42,275 nt of DNA. Source: Lysobacterales bacterium. Its GTDB lineage: Bacteria; Pseudomonadota; Gammaproteobacteria; Xanthomonadales; SZUA-36. How positions within the stretch are numbered: the first letter of the stretch is position 1; every line of letters starts with the position of its first letter. Location of the stretch: the NCBI GenBank assembly GCA_029287515.1, contig JARFQZ010000251.1, forward strand, positions 1 through 42,275, in the 5' to 3' direction. The notes beneath the pieces are model-generated. The model was not told where the DNA came from and searched no databases. It saw nothing but the letters and a program-made list of their open reading frames with translations. The position numbers and the translations under genes are program-made. Below, piece after piece: positions 10,437 through 19,429 of this stretch.

Positions 10437-11759
10437 TCAGGGCCTCCCAATCGCGTAATAGGTTATTCCTCGACGGCGGACGACTTCCGGCGACCAGATG
10501 TTGCGCCCGTCAACAATGACCGGTTGCTTCATTTCAGATGCCAGGCGGTCAAAATCGGGAGCCCAGTAAAGCTTCCATTCCGTTATCAGGACCAGGGCAT
10601 CGGCTCCGGCTGCAGCCTCGTAAGGGTCATCCACGGTCCGGAATCCGTCGCGGCCCTCGAAAAAACGTCCGGCCTCGGCCGCCGCTTCCGGATCGTGCGC
10701 TCGCACGCTGCCGCCGGCAGACAGGATGGAATTGGCCAGGTTGATGCTCGGCGCCTCGCGCATATCATCCGTATTGGGTTTAAACGAAAGACCCCAGAGA
10801 GCGACCGTAAGACCGGATAATTTACCTTCAAAATGTCGGTTAACTATCTCAAATGGTTTATTTTTTTGACGGTCATTGACCGATTCTACAGCCCGAAGCA
10901 ATTCCGCTGCATAACCGTTCTCACTGGCGGTGCGCTCCAGCGCCCGAACATCCTTGGGAAAGCAGGAACCACCGTAACCTGCCCCGGGATAAATGAATGA
11001 GTAACCGATCCTGGGGTCCGAACCAATCCCGTTACGCACATGTTCGATGTCTGCACCCACGTGAGACGCGACATTGGACAATTCGTTCATCAGGCTGATC
11101 TTCGTGGCCAACATGGCATTGGCAGCATACTTGGTCAACTCGGAAGAACGCACATCCATGCACAACAGCTTCTGGTGATTCCGGTTAAAAGGCGCATAAA
11201 GTTCACGCAACAGGTTTTCTGCCTGTTCGTTATCCACCCCGATCACGATCCGGTCAGGTTTCATGAAATCTGAAATCGCGGCCCCTTCCTTCAGGAATTC
11301 GGGGTTGGAAGCCACGGAAAAGCTAACGCTGACACCGCGTTTGGCCAACCCGGCGTCAATCGTCGCCCGGACTTTCTCACAGGTACCCACGGGCACTGTA
11401 GATTTGACGACCACGAGCAGTGGATTTTCGATGTGCCGCCCGACTGCCTCAGCCACGGCCAGCACATGACTCAGGTCCGCCGATCCGTCTTCGCCAGGCG
11501 GCGTGCCGACGGCAATGAACAGCACTTCCGCGTGTTCAACCGCTTTTTGGATTGAAGTCGTGAATTCCAGCCTGTGCTGGCTGGAATTCCGTTTCAACAT
11601 GGTCTCGAGGCCCGGTTCAAAGATCGGCACAATGCCGTTCCTCAATCCCTCGACACGGGCTTCGTCTATATCCATGCAGAGCACGTGGTGGCCAACATCA
11701 GAAAGCCCTGCTCCGCTGACCAGGCCGACGTATCCGCTTCCTGCAATCGATACTCTCAT
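10437..11759 (-). CDS. ugd: UDP-glucose 6-dehydrogenase
   Basis: MRVSIAGSGYVGLVSGAGL...; GAGYGGSCFPKDVRAL catalytic Cys motif; GLSFKPNTDDMREAPS. Confidence 0.94.
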   Translation of the reverse strand: MRVSIAGSGYVGLVSGAGLSDVGHHVLCMDIDEARVEGLRNGIVPIFEPGLETMLKRNSSQHRLEFTTSIQKAVEHAEVLFIAVGTPPGEDGSADLSHVLAVAEAVGRHIENPLLVVVKSTVPVGTCEKVRATIDAGLAKRGVSVSFSVASNPEFLKEGAAISDFMKPDRIVIGVDNEQAENLLRELYAPFNRNHQKLLCMDVRSSELTKYAANAMLATKISLMNELSNVASHVGADIEHVRNGIGSDPRIGYSFIYPGAGYGGSCFPKDVRALERTASENGYAAELLRAVESVNDRQKNKPFEIVNRHFEGKLSGLTVALWGLSFKPNTDDMREAPSINLANSILSAGGSVRAHDPEAAAEAGRFFEGRDGFRTVDDPYEAAAGADALVLITEWKLYWAPDFDRLASEMKQPVIVDGRNIWSPEVVRRRGITYYAIGRP

Positions 11760-11771
11760 GGCGCTATGTTA

Positions 11772-12455
11772 TTAGTCGATACTCAACAGTTCGACTTCAA
11801 AAATTAAGGTTGAATTCGGACCGATGGGGCCGCCGCCGTTAGGCCCATAAGCCAGGTTCGGCGGAATGTAAAACATGAACTTGCTGCCGACCGGCATCAG
11901 TTGAACGCCTTCTGTCCAGCCGGGAATAACCTGGTCCAGCTGGAAACTGGTGGGTTGATTGCGGGAATAGGAGCTGTCGAATTCCTCACCGTTCAACAAA
12001 GTTCCGCGGTAGTGAACAGTCACTTTGTCACTGGCCGCAGGTTTTGCCCCGTCACCCATGACGACGACTTTGTACTGGAGCCCTGATTCGGTTACCTGGA
12101 CACCTTCTTTGGCGCGGTTCTCCAGCAGGAACTTGTCCCCTTCCTCGGCGTTTATCGAAGCCATGCTGGCTCGCTGCTGTTCAGCCTCGGCACGGCGGGC
12201 AGCGATGAACGTTTCACGGGCGGATGCTGCCTCCTCGGGCGTCATGGCCAGCGGATCACCGTTGTAAGTGGCCCTGACGGCTTCCAGCAACGTATCGATG
12301 TCGATATCCGCGCCTTGCTGTTTGAGGGAGGCACCGATATCCATGCCGATGATGTAACCCAGTTTCTGCGCCTCTGTTTCAAGCTCGGCCGCCAGCGCAG
12401 CAGTACTTAGCAGGGCAACAGACAACATTGCCCCCTTGATGAAAATCTGTTTCAT
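11772..12455 (-). CDS. FKBP-type peptidyl-prolyl isomerase, secreted
   Basis: MKQIFIKGAMLSVALLSTAALAAELETEAQKLGYIIGMDIGASL... with FKBP C-terminus VTVHYRGTLLNGEEFDSSYSRNQP. GAGGAAA Shine-Dalgarno precedes 12455; the longer ORF to 12638 overlaps the RND gene and is rejected. Confidence 0.92.
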   Translation of the reverse strand: MKQIFIKGAMLSVALLSTAALAAELETEAQKLGYIIGMDIGASLKQQGADIDIDTLLEAVRATYNGDPLAMTPEEAASARETFIAARRAEAEQQRASMASINAEEGDKFLLENRAKEGVQVTESGLQYKVVVMGDGAKPAASDKVTVHYRGTLLNGEEFDSSYSRNQPTSFQLDQVIPGWTEGVQLMPVGSKFMFYIPPNLAYGPNGGGPIGPNSTLIFEVELLSID

Positions 12456-12541
12456 TTGAATATTTCCTCTTTGTGAAGGGGCGAATTGTCCTCTAATCCA
12501 GCGGGTGTGGCAATATCGATCGAAAATCCGGATGACCCTCA

Positions 12542-15500
12542 TCAGCGGCCAGGCGCCTTGAGCAACCAGTTGCTCAGAGTCGGCACCACACCCAGTGTCA
12601 GCACGGTCGCAGCAAGCAACCCTGAAATAATGGACCATGCCATGGGCGGCCAGAGCGTACTGCTGGCGAAGGTCAGCGGAACCAGGCCCGCCACCGTGGT
12701 GAGCGTGGTCAGCAAGATCGGTCGGGTTCGCCGGCTGACCGCCCGTGCCACGGCATCCGGCGTGGACATGCCCGAATCCAGGTTCGAATCAATCGTGTCA
12801 ATCAACACGATGGCATTGTTGACGACGATCCCCATCAAGGTGATCACCCCAAGCGTTGCAGTGAATCCGAAGGAATACCCGGTAAACAGCAGGCCGGGAA
12901 CCACGCCGGTTATCGCCAGTGGCACCGTTACCAGGATGATCATGACCCGGCGATAGGAGTTGAATTGCAATAACAGGAAAAACAGCAGCAGGATCAGCCC
13001 GATCGGAAGGGTTTTGAATAAAGCAGTATTGGCTTCACCGGAAGATTCCTCGTACCCTCCTGGAACGACGCGGATTCCGGGCGGCAGGCCGGACTCCGCC
13101 AGGCGCTGGAACACTTCATCGTAAATCTCCGGATAGGTCGCACCGGCGGTGAGTTCACTGAACACGGTGACCACCGGTTCGAGATCCAGGTGATGGATGA
13201 CTGCTGCCTGCCATTCCATGCTCGGCTGTCCGGTGTCCATCACGGGAATACCCATGCCGGCGCCTGCGTAAGCATTCACCGCAAGCAATTGACCCAGGTC
13301 GAAACGGCTGCCTTCGCGAGAACGCAGGACAATAGGCACAGGATCCTCTCCTGCACGGTAATGCCCGATGAATAATCCCTGGGTCTGCCGGGCCAGTGCC
13401 TGGGCCAACTGCCTGCGGCTCACGCCCCTGGCATCAGCAATCGAGTCATTGAATTCAAACCTGAGGCTGGGTATTCCGATGCCGAGATTGTGACGAACAT
13501 CCACCGTACCGGGAATCTCGCGCAGCATGGCCGTCAGCCTTTCTGCGAACCGGGCCAGTTGCTGCCGATCCTGTCCCACCACGCGGAGCTCCACCGGGGC
13601 GGGCGCCGGCGGTCCCTGGGACAGCCGCCTTGCAACAATCTGGACTTCCGGCCATCGACTCGCTGCCTGGTCGCGCACCCAGCCCATCAGAAAAGCCAGA
13701 TCCTCGATCTGCCGGGTATTGACCACCACCCTTCCAATTTGCGGGGCCCGGGGGTTTTCATTCAGGTTATAGAAAAACCGCGGCCCTGAATTGCCGGAGA
13801 ACGCAAACACCGCTTCACTCTCCTCGAACCCCGACAACTCGTCCGCCAGGGCGGTTGCAAAATCAGTCGTGATGCCAATCGGCGTGCCTTCCGGGAAATA
13901 GATATCCACCACCATTTGCCGGCGATCAGTGTCTGGAAAAAATTCCTGCCCGATCTGCCGGCTACCTGCGGCCGCGGCGATCACCAGCAGGACAGCCACC
14001 AGGATCACCCGCGTGCCGTGTCGAACTGAAAACCTGCCCACCCAATCACCGGCGCGCGCCATCCAGTGACTGCCCGAGGATCCCGCCCGAGGCTTCAACA
14101 CCACCTGGCTGATCAGCGGCGTGACCAGGATGGCGAACAGGTAGCTCATGCTGAGCATGATCAGAATGGTAATCGGTATCCCCCGGGTGAAATCCGCCGT
14201 ATCGCCACGAGAGATGGCCATGGGCACAAAAACGGCGAGCGTGGTTCCGGTCGCCGCGCCAAGCGGTCGCGCCAGTTCGATCACCGAAGTCACCGAAGCC
14301 TCCACGGCGCTGGCGCCGCGATCCCTGTGCCACTGGATGTTCTCCACCATGTCGATCGCATTATCGACCAGCATGCCGAGCGCAATGACCAGGCCGGCAA
14401 TAGCCATCTGGTGTAACACCCCGCCGCCCATGGCGAACAGCGAAAGCGACGACAGCGTGACCAGCGGGACTATGACTGCAACGACCAGGCCCATACGCGG
14501 TCCCATCAATAGCAGCAGCACTGTCCCCACGATCACGACTCCAAGCAACAGTGAATTTCCCAGTTCGCTGAGCCGGCTTCGTACATGCTCTGGCTGAAAG
14601 AACATCTCGTCAATCGTCAGCGGAGCGAATTCCGGTCGAATTTCTTCCACGAACGCACGTAACTGTTCGCCAAAACGAACCACGTTAATGCGATTCCGGG
14701 CCACGGTTACGGCGACGGCAACCACCTGCCTGCCGTTCATCCATGCCGTTTGCACCGGCGGGTCAGCCACCTCCAGTCGCACATCGGCAATGGAGGACAA
14801 TGGCACCGACTTGCCGCTTGAGAGCACAATCGGCGTACCGGAGATTTCGGCGATGCTGCGGAACTCGGTTTGCGGACGAACCAGGGTCTGACGACCGCCA
14901 ACCTCCACGAAACCGCCAGGAACTATTTCATTGCGCGATTGCAGTTGCGACATGATGATTTCAGGCGTCAGGCCCAGAGTCTGAATGCGCGCATCATCGA
15001 TCGCCACCGTGACCTGTTCGCCGGAATCGCCAAACAACCTGACCCGGGAAACCGCATTCATGGAATACAGGCGATTCTTCAGCCGCTCGGCGGCGCGCTG
15101 CAGTTCATCGATGTCGTCACTACCGCCAACAGCCAGAACCACGGTTGAGGCGTCTACCTGCCGGTCGTCAATGATCGGCTGCAATACGCCCTCCGGAAAC
15201 CGGGTCTGAGCACGGGCGACCGCGACGCGAATCCTGTCCCAGACATTGTCGGTGTCATAGACAGTCTGCTTCATGCCAATGATCGAATGCAGGAAACCCG
15301 CCCGGATGGTTGTCTTTATTTCATCAACCTCTTCGACTTCGCTGATTTCCTCTTCCAGCGGCCTGGCCACGAGGTGTTCTACCTGCTCGACATCCGCCCC
15401 GGGAAACCGGACCATCACATAGCCGTATCGGTAAGGAAAAGCAGGGTCCTCCTGCCTGATCATGCCCATCCAGGCGGCGAGGCCGGTGATCGATAGCATG

Positions 15501-15556
15501 ATCACGATGGAGATAATCATCCGCCGCTGGTCGAGTGATCGCGCCAGCCACTTCAT
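12542..15556 (-). CDS. RND-family efflux transporter permease
   Basis: 1004 aa, AcrB-like topology, two large periplasmic loops, TM4 segment GMLVDNAIDMVENI. Confidence 0.94.
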   Translation of the reverse strand: MKWLARSLDQRRMIISIVIMLSITGLAAWMGMIRQEDPAFPYRYGYVMVRFPGADVEQVEHLVARPLEEEISEVEEVDEIKTTIRAGFLHSIIGMKQTVYDTDNVWDRIRVAVARAQTRFPEGVLQPIIDDRQVDASTVVLAVGGSDDIDELQRAAERLKNRLYSMNAVSRVRLFGDSGEQVTVAIDDARIQTLGLTPEIIMSQLQSRNEIVPGGFVEVGGRQTLVRPQTEFRSIAEISGTPIVLSSGKSVPLSSIADVRLEVADPPVQTAWMNGRQVVAVAVTVARNRINVVRFGEQLRAFVEEIRPEFAPLTIDEMFFQPEHVRSRLSELGNSLLLGVVIVGTVLLLLMGPRMGLVVAVIVPLVTLSSLSLFAMGGGVLHQMAIAGLVIALGMLVDNAIDMVENIQWHRDRGASAVEASVTSVIELARPLGAATGTTLAVFVPMAISRGDTADFTRGIPITILIMLSMSYLFAILVTPLISQVVLKPRAGSSGSHWMARAGDWVGRFSVRHGTRVILVAVLLVIAAAAGSRQIGQEFFPDTDRRQMVVDIYFPEGTPIGITTDFATALADELSGFEESEAVFAFSGNSGPRFFYNLNENPRAPQIGRVVVNTRQIEDLAFLMGWVRDQAASRWPEVQIVARRLSQGPPAPAPVELRVVGQDRQQLARFAERLTAMLREIPGTVDVRHNLGIGIPSLRFEFNDSIADARGVSRRQLAQALARQTQGLFIGHYRAGEDPVPIVLRSREGSRFDLGQLLAVNAYAGAGMGIPVMDTGQPSMEWQAAVIHHLDLEPVVTVFSELTAGATYPEIYDEVFQRLAESGLPPGIRVVPGGYEESSGEANTALFKTLPIGLILLLFFLLLQFNSYRRVMIILVTVPLAITGVVPGLLFTGYSFGFTATLGVITLMGIVVNNAIVLIDTIDSNLDSGMSTPDAVARAVSRRTRPILLTTLTTVAGLVPLTFASSTLWPPMAWSIISGLLAATVLTLGVVPTLSNWLLKAPGR

Positions 15557-16626
15557 TGCGTCATCCGGACCTGCTGGCCATTCGTCAGCGATCGGTGCCC
15601 GGCCACGACAACCCGGTCGCCGATTGCCAGACGGGCACCTTCCGATTCAACGGCAACTTCACCCTCAGCGATTGCCAGGATGCGCACAGGAATTTCCGTT
15701 ACCACGCCATCGGCCGCACGGAAAATTTTCGGGCTGCCGCCTACCGGGTCGACGATGGCCCCCAGCGGCACGATCATGCCTTCGACGTCGGCATATACAA
15801 CGAGGACTTCAGCCTGCATGCCGGCACGAATCATGGTGGATGAGGGATCAACGGGGATTTCGACCGTGACCGGGAACAGGCCCGTGTCTTTTTCACCGAT
15901 CGTCGACAATTCCGTCACCCAACCGGTTGATTCGTTATCCCCCAATTGGGGTACTTTTACGGTTAGCTCTTTGCCTATGTTCAGCTCACTGACCAGCGAA
16001 GCAGGCAACAATACCCGAACCTCGACTTTCTCCAGGCCCCCGATGTCCATGACTGCCTGGCCGGCGGAAACAAACTCTCCGGGTTCGACGATGACCGAAG
16101 AAATGACACCATCAAATGGCGCCAGCAAAGTCGCGTCTTCCAACCGCTGCCGGGTACCGGCCAGGTCCGCCTCGGCCCGCGCCACGGCTGCTTCCAGCGA
16201 GGCCAGCTCGGCTTCCCTTTGCTCCACACTCTCTTCTCCGACCGCTCCGGTCGTGGACAGCGAACGCTGGCGCGCCAATTCACGTTTCGCCTGATCTCTC
16301 TGGGTAAGGGCTTCCTGCAGGCGGGCAGCGGCCGCCCTTTGCGCCGGTCCAAGCTCGGGGTTGTCCAGCGTGGCCAATAGTTCACCCCGGCGAACGGCCT
16401 GCCCCATCTGTGCCGGCCGGGTGATCACAACACCCGGTGACTGGAACGCAAGCCTTGCCCTGTCCACCGGTACCAGTACGCCGTGAAATGAAAGTCGGTG
16501 GTTCAAACGCCCCTCCCGAACAACTACCGTCCGGACCGGTTGAGCCGACGGCTCATTGGCAACATCGGCTTTATCACAAGCGGTGATCAAAAAGATACAA
16601 AGCACCGGAAGTATCAAACGGGTCAT
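15553..16626 (-). CDS. RND efflux periplasmic adaptor (membrane fusion lipoprotein)
   Basis: Lipobox MTRLILPVLCIFLITAC; biotinyl-lipoyl-like hairpin; overlaps the RND permease by 4 bp. Confidence 0.92.
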   Translation of the reverse strand: MTRLILPVLCIFLITACDKADVANEPSAQPVRTVVVREGRLNHRLSFHGVLVPVDRARLAFQSPGVVITRPAQMGQAVRRGELLATLDNPELGPAQRAAAARLQEALTQRDQAKRELARQRSLSTTGAVGEESVEQREAELASLEAAVARAEADLAGTRQRLEDATLLAPFDGVISSVIVEPGEFVSAGQAVMDIGGLEKVEVRVLLPASLVSELNIGKELTVKVPQLGDNESTGWVTELSTIGEKDTGLFPVTVEIPVDPSSTMIRAGMQAEVLVVYADVEGMIVPLGAIVDPVGGSPKIFRAADGVVTEIPVRILAIAEGEVAVESEGARLAIGDRVVVAGHRSLTNGQQVRMTQ

Positions 16627-17231
16627 TTCTGTGCGCCCTCAAAAAAGACTTTTTCGACACTTTCCAGAAAAGAGGAATCCAGGTCCTCTCCTTCCAGCTC
16701 GCTCCAGCCGGCGAACATGGCCCTGGCCTCAAACCACTGTGTGATGACATTGGTGACGATCAGCAGGAGGTGCGCAGGCGGCACATCGGAACGCAGCAAA
16801 CCGGTCTTTTGTGCTTCCCGCATTCGCTCCACGAAAGGAGCGAGCCGCTTTTCATCGTATTGGCTGCAGCTCAAATCCTGTTCCAGCTCTGCACGGGTAA
16901 GCAACTGCACCAGCACCGGGTCGTTTTTCAACAGCTCAAAATAGGCCCTGACAGAATTACGGATTTCTTCCAAAGTGACCCCACCCCTGCTGAACAGGGA
17001 TTTACGCTCCTCGACAAAATGACTGAACCGTCGCTCTTTCACCACCTGCCAGAGACCGTCTTTGCTGGAAAAATGATGCAGTATGAGGCTCTTGTGTGAA
17101 TGACTTTTCTGCGCAATCTGCGCCAGTGAAGTCGAGCCGAATCCCTGGGCGGCAAACAGGCTTTCAGCCGCGTCCAGAATCTGGGTACGTGTTGCCTCGG
17201 CATCCCGAGGCCTCCTCTTGATCGCTGTCAC
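16623..17231 (-). CDS. TetR/AcrR-family transcriptional regulator
   Basis: RDAEATRTQILDAAESLFAAQGFGSTSLAQIAQKSHSHKSLILHHFSSKDGLW; overlaps the adaptor gene by 4 bp. Confidence 0.93.
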   Translation of the reverse strand: MTAIKRRPRDAEATRTQILDAAESLFAAQGFGSTSLAQIAQKSHSHKSLILHHFSSKDGLWQVVKERRFSHFVEERKSLFSRGGVTLEEIRNSVRAYFELLKNDPVLVQLLTRAELEQDLSCSQYDEKRLAPFVERMREAQKTGLLRSDVPPAHLLLIVTNVITQWFEARAMFAGWSELEGEDLDSSFLESVEKVFFEGAQK

Positions 17232-17242
17232 AGCAAAACCCT

Positions 17243-17266
17243 TTTATTTACCGATCGTTCAATAAA
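17243..17266. promoter_or_regulatory. candidate TetR operator, imperfect palindrome
   Basis: TTTATTTACCGATCGTTCAATAAA; 10 of 12 positions match between half sites; 12 nt upstream of the TetR ATG. Confidence 0.6.
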
Positions 17267-17338
17267 TATAATTTCCACCGATGTGTTGCGTCAAGTTCAC
17301 CGGATGACGATCTGGGCTGTGAAGGGTATCCTTCCGAA

Positions 17339-18742
17339 GTGAATGGCGTCCTGACAACCCTGATCTTTTACCAGGTCCTGATGCTTGGCATCGGCTGGTG
17401 GGCAAGCAGAAGAAATACCGACAGCGAAGATTATTACCTGGGGGGCCGCAAGCTCGGGCCTGCCATCGCCGCGCTTAGCGCTTCCGCGAGTTCGTCGTCG
17501 GCCTGGAGCCTGCTGGGAGTCAGCGGCGCGGCTTTCGCCTGGGGCCTGCCTGCCATCTGGCTCATTCCGGCAACCATCAGCGGGTTTCTGATCAACTGGT
17601 ACCTGATTGCACCCCGTCTCCACGAACAAAGCCGGCGAAATGGAGCATTAACCCTGACTGAATTCATAGCCGGCCCCAGGGGAGATCCGGCGCGCCGGAC
17701 TATCATGCGGATGGGAGCCGCGGTGATCCTTTTTTCTTTCACCTTTTACATCGCCGCCCAGTTTCAGGCCGCGGGAACCACGTTCGCCAGTGTGCTGGGG
17801 ATCAACCAGAACACAGCCATCATGGTCGGGGCCGCAGTTGTCCTTTTATATGTATGGCTGGGTGGATTCTGGGCCGCAAGCGTTACAGACAGCGTGCAGG
17901 GGATTTTGATGGCCCTGAGCTCCCTTTTACTGCCAGCCCTTGCCATCCTGGCGGTTGGCGGGCCCGCCATTCTGCTGGACGGCCTGGTGGGTGATGACAA
18001 CGGCGGTTTCAGCCTCTGGACCGGCCAGGCTACCCTGCCCGCCGCCGTGGGGTTCGTCTGCGGCCTTTTCGGAATCGGGCTGGGCTATCCCGGGCAACCC
18101 CACGTCGTCAATCGATTCATGGCCATTGAAAACCAACAGGCCATCGTACGGGGTCGCAGGATCGCCCTTTCCTGGGCTTGTATAATTTACACCGGCATGG
18201 TTTTGCTTGGCTGGTGTGGGCGCCTGCTGGTCGATGACGTGGGGGATGGAGAACAACTGCTGTTCGTTCTGGCCACGCTGCTCCTGCCCGCGATGCTGGC
18301 GGGCGTGATGGTATCAGCCATCCTGTCCGCCATCATGTCCACCGCGGACAGCCAGCTGCTGGTTGCCGCCTCCAGCGTCAGCCACGACCTGAGCGACCAT
18401 CACGCCGAACCGGGAAAGGGCCTCGCCCGGGCGCGGTGGGTGGTGCTGCTCATAGGGCTGCTGGCTATCGCGCTTGCCATCGGTTTTCCGGACCGGATAT
18501 TCAACCGGGTGCTGTTTGCCTGGCAGGCGCTGGCCGCCGCTTTTGGCCCTTTGCTGGTCGTCTCGCTGTGGCGTGGCCCGGTCCGCCCGGCCTGGCGTAT
18601 CGCGACCCTTGCAACCGGCTTCCTGCTGACGGTCACTTTGAGCTGGACAGTGGACTCACCCGGTGACTGGGTGGAACGCCTGGTTCCGCTGGCCATTGCA
18701 CTCGGCCTGGCCTGGCTGGGGAGTCGCTCCGTGCCAGGATAA
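17339..18742 (+). CDS. sodium:solute symporter, PutP-like
   Basis: 467 aa, GTG start; EDYYLGGRKLGPAIAALSASASSSSAWSLLG and GLGYPGQPHVVNRFMAI resemble the sodium/proline symporter group. Confidence 0.88.
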   Translation: MNGVLTTLIFYQVLMLGIGWWASRRNTDSEDYYLGGRKLGPAIAALSASASSSSAWSLLGVSGAAFAWGLPAIWLIPATISGFLINWYLIAPRLHEQSRRNGALTLTEFIAGPRGDPARRTIMRMGAAVILFSFTFYIAAQFQAAGTTFASVLGINQNTAIMVGAAVVLLYVWLGGFWAASVTDSVQGILMALSSLLLPALAILAVGGPAILLDGLVGDDNGGFSLWTGQATLPAAVGFVCGLFGIGLGYPGQPHVVNRFMAIENQQAIVRGRRIALSWACIIYTGMVLLGWCGRLLVDDVGDGEQLLFVLATLLLPAMLAGVMVSAILSAIMSTADSQLLVAASSVSHDLSDHHAEPGKGLARARWVVLLIGLLAIALAIGFPDRIFNRVLFAWQALAAAFGPLLVVSLWRGPVRPAWRIATLATGFLLTVTLSWTVDSPGDWVERLVPLAIALGLAWLGSRSVPG

Positions 18743-18750
18743 AGTCAACA

Positions 18751-18779
18751 CTTGCATTTTGCGGTCATGGTGTTATACT
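18751..18779 (+). promoter_or_regulatory. candidate promoter for the small ORF/GntR/ABC operon
   Basis: CTTGCA (18751-18756), 17-nt spacer, TATACT (18774-18779). Confidence 0.45.
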
Positions 18780-18828
18780 TCACTACAACACTCTATAACC
18801 AAGACGGAAATTGACCGCGGAAATGACC

Positions 18829-19053
18829 ATGTTGCGATTAACCGGAAAACAGAATTCCCGAATTTCAGACCGCCTGGCAGTGTTTGCCGCGCTGCTGCTG
18901 ATCGTCACATCGCTTGCCGGTATGAGTAATTCAACACTGCTTTCAAACACTGACGAATCAACCCTGGCTGGCGTCACCACGGAAAAGAGTTCGCCGGTGA
19001 AACTCCATTCAAGGGGTTTTAAAGTCAGCCTTTTCCTTTTCAGAAACAAGTAG
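18829..19053 (+). CDS. small single-TM or signal-bearing hypothetical protein
   Basis: MLRLTGKQNSRISDRLAVFAALLLIVTSLAGMSNSTLL...GFKVSLFLFRNK; GGAA 6 nt before the ATG; ends 4 nt before the GntR start. Listed ORF start 18811 is a TTG. Confidence 0.55.
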   Translation: MLRLTGKQNSRISDRLAVFAALLLIVTSLAGMSNSTLLSNTDESTLAGVTTEKSSPVKLHSRGFKVSLFLFRNK

Positions 19054-19057
19054 ACAA

Positions 19058-19429
19058 ATGTCCGGTCACTGGAACGACAGCCAGCCCATTTACTGGCAAC
19101 TGAAGGAGCGTACCGTTGCCATGATCCTTGATGGCACGCTTTCCGAAGGTGAGGCCCTGCCCTCGGTTCGCACAGTGGCTTCTGAATTCCACCTCAACCC
19201 GATTACCGTTTCAAAGTCCTACCAGGCCCTGGTAGACGACGGGCTGGTGGAAAAACGTCGCGGACTGGGCATGTTTGTTTGCAAAGGGGCGCGCAAAAGC
19301 CTGGTCACATCGGAACGCAACAAGTTCCTGAACGAGGAGTGGCCCGCCATGCTGAGTCGCATCGAACAACTGGGCCTTGACATCGAGGACCTGCTGAAAA
19401 CCGCTGAAACCGAAGAGAGTGACAGCTGA
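19058..19429 (+). CDS. GntR-family regulator, YtrA subfamily
   Basis: PIYWQLKERTVAMILDGTLSEGEALPSVRTVASEFHLNPITVSKSYQALVDDGLVEKRRGLGMFV; short C-terminus as in YtrA; followed by ABC genes. Confidence 0.9.
   Translation: MSGHWNDSQPIYWQLKERTVAMILDGTLSEGEALPSVRTVASEFHLNPITVSKSYQALVDDGLVEKRRGLGMFVCKGARKSLVTSERNKFLNEEWPAMLSRIEQLGLDIEDLLKTAETEESDS

Noticed and set aside
12456-12638. N-terminal extension of the FKBP ORF
   Set aside because: Overlaps the RND 3' end; Shine-Dalgarno and signal peptide support 12455.
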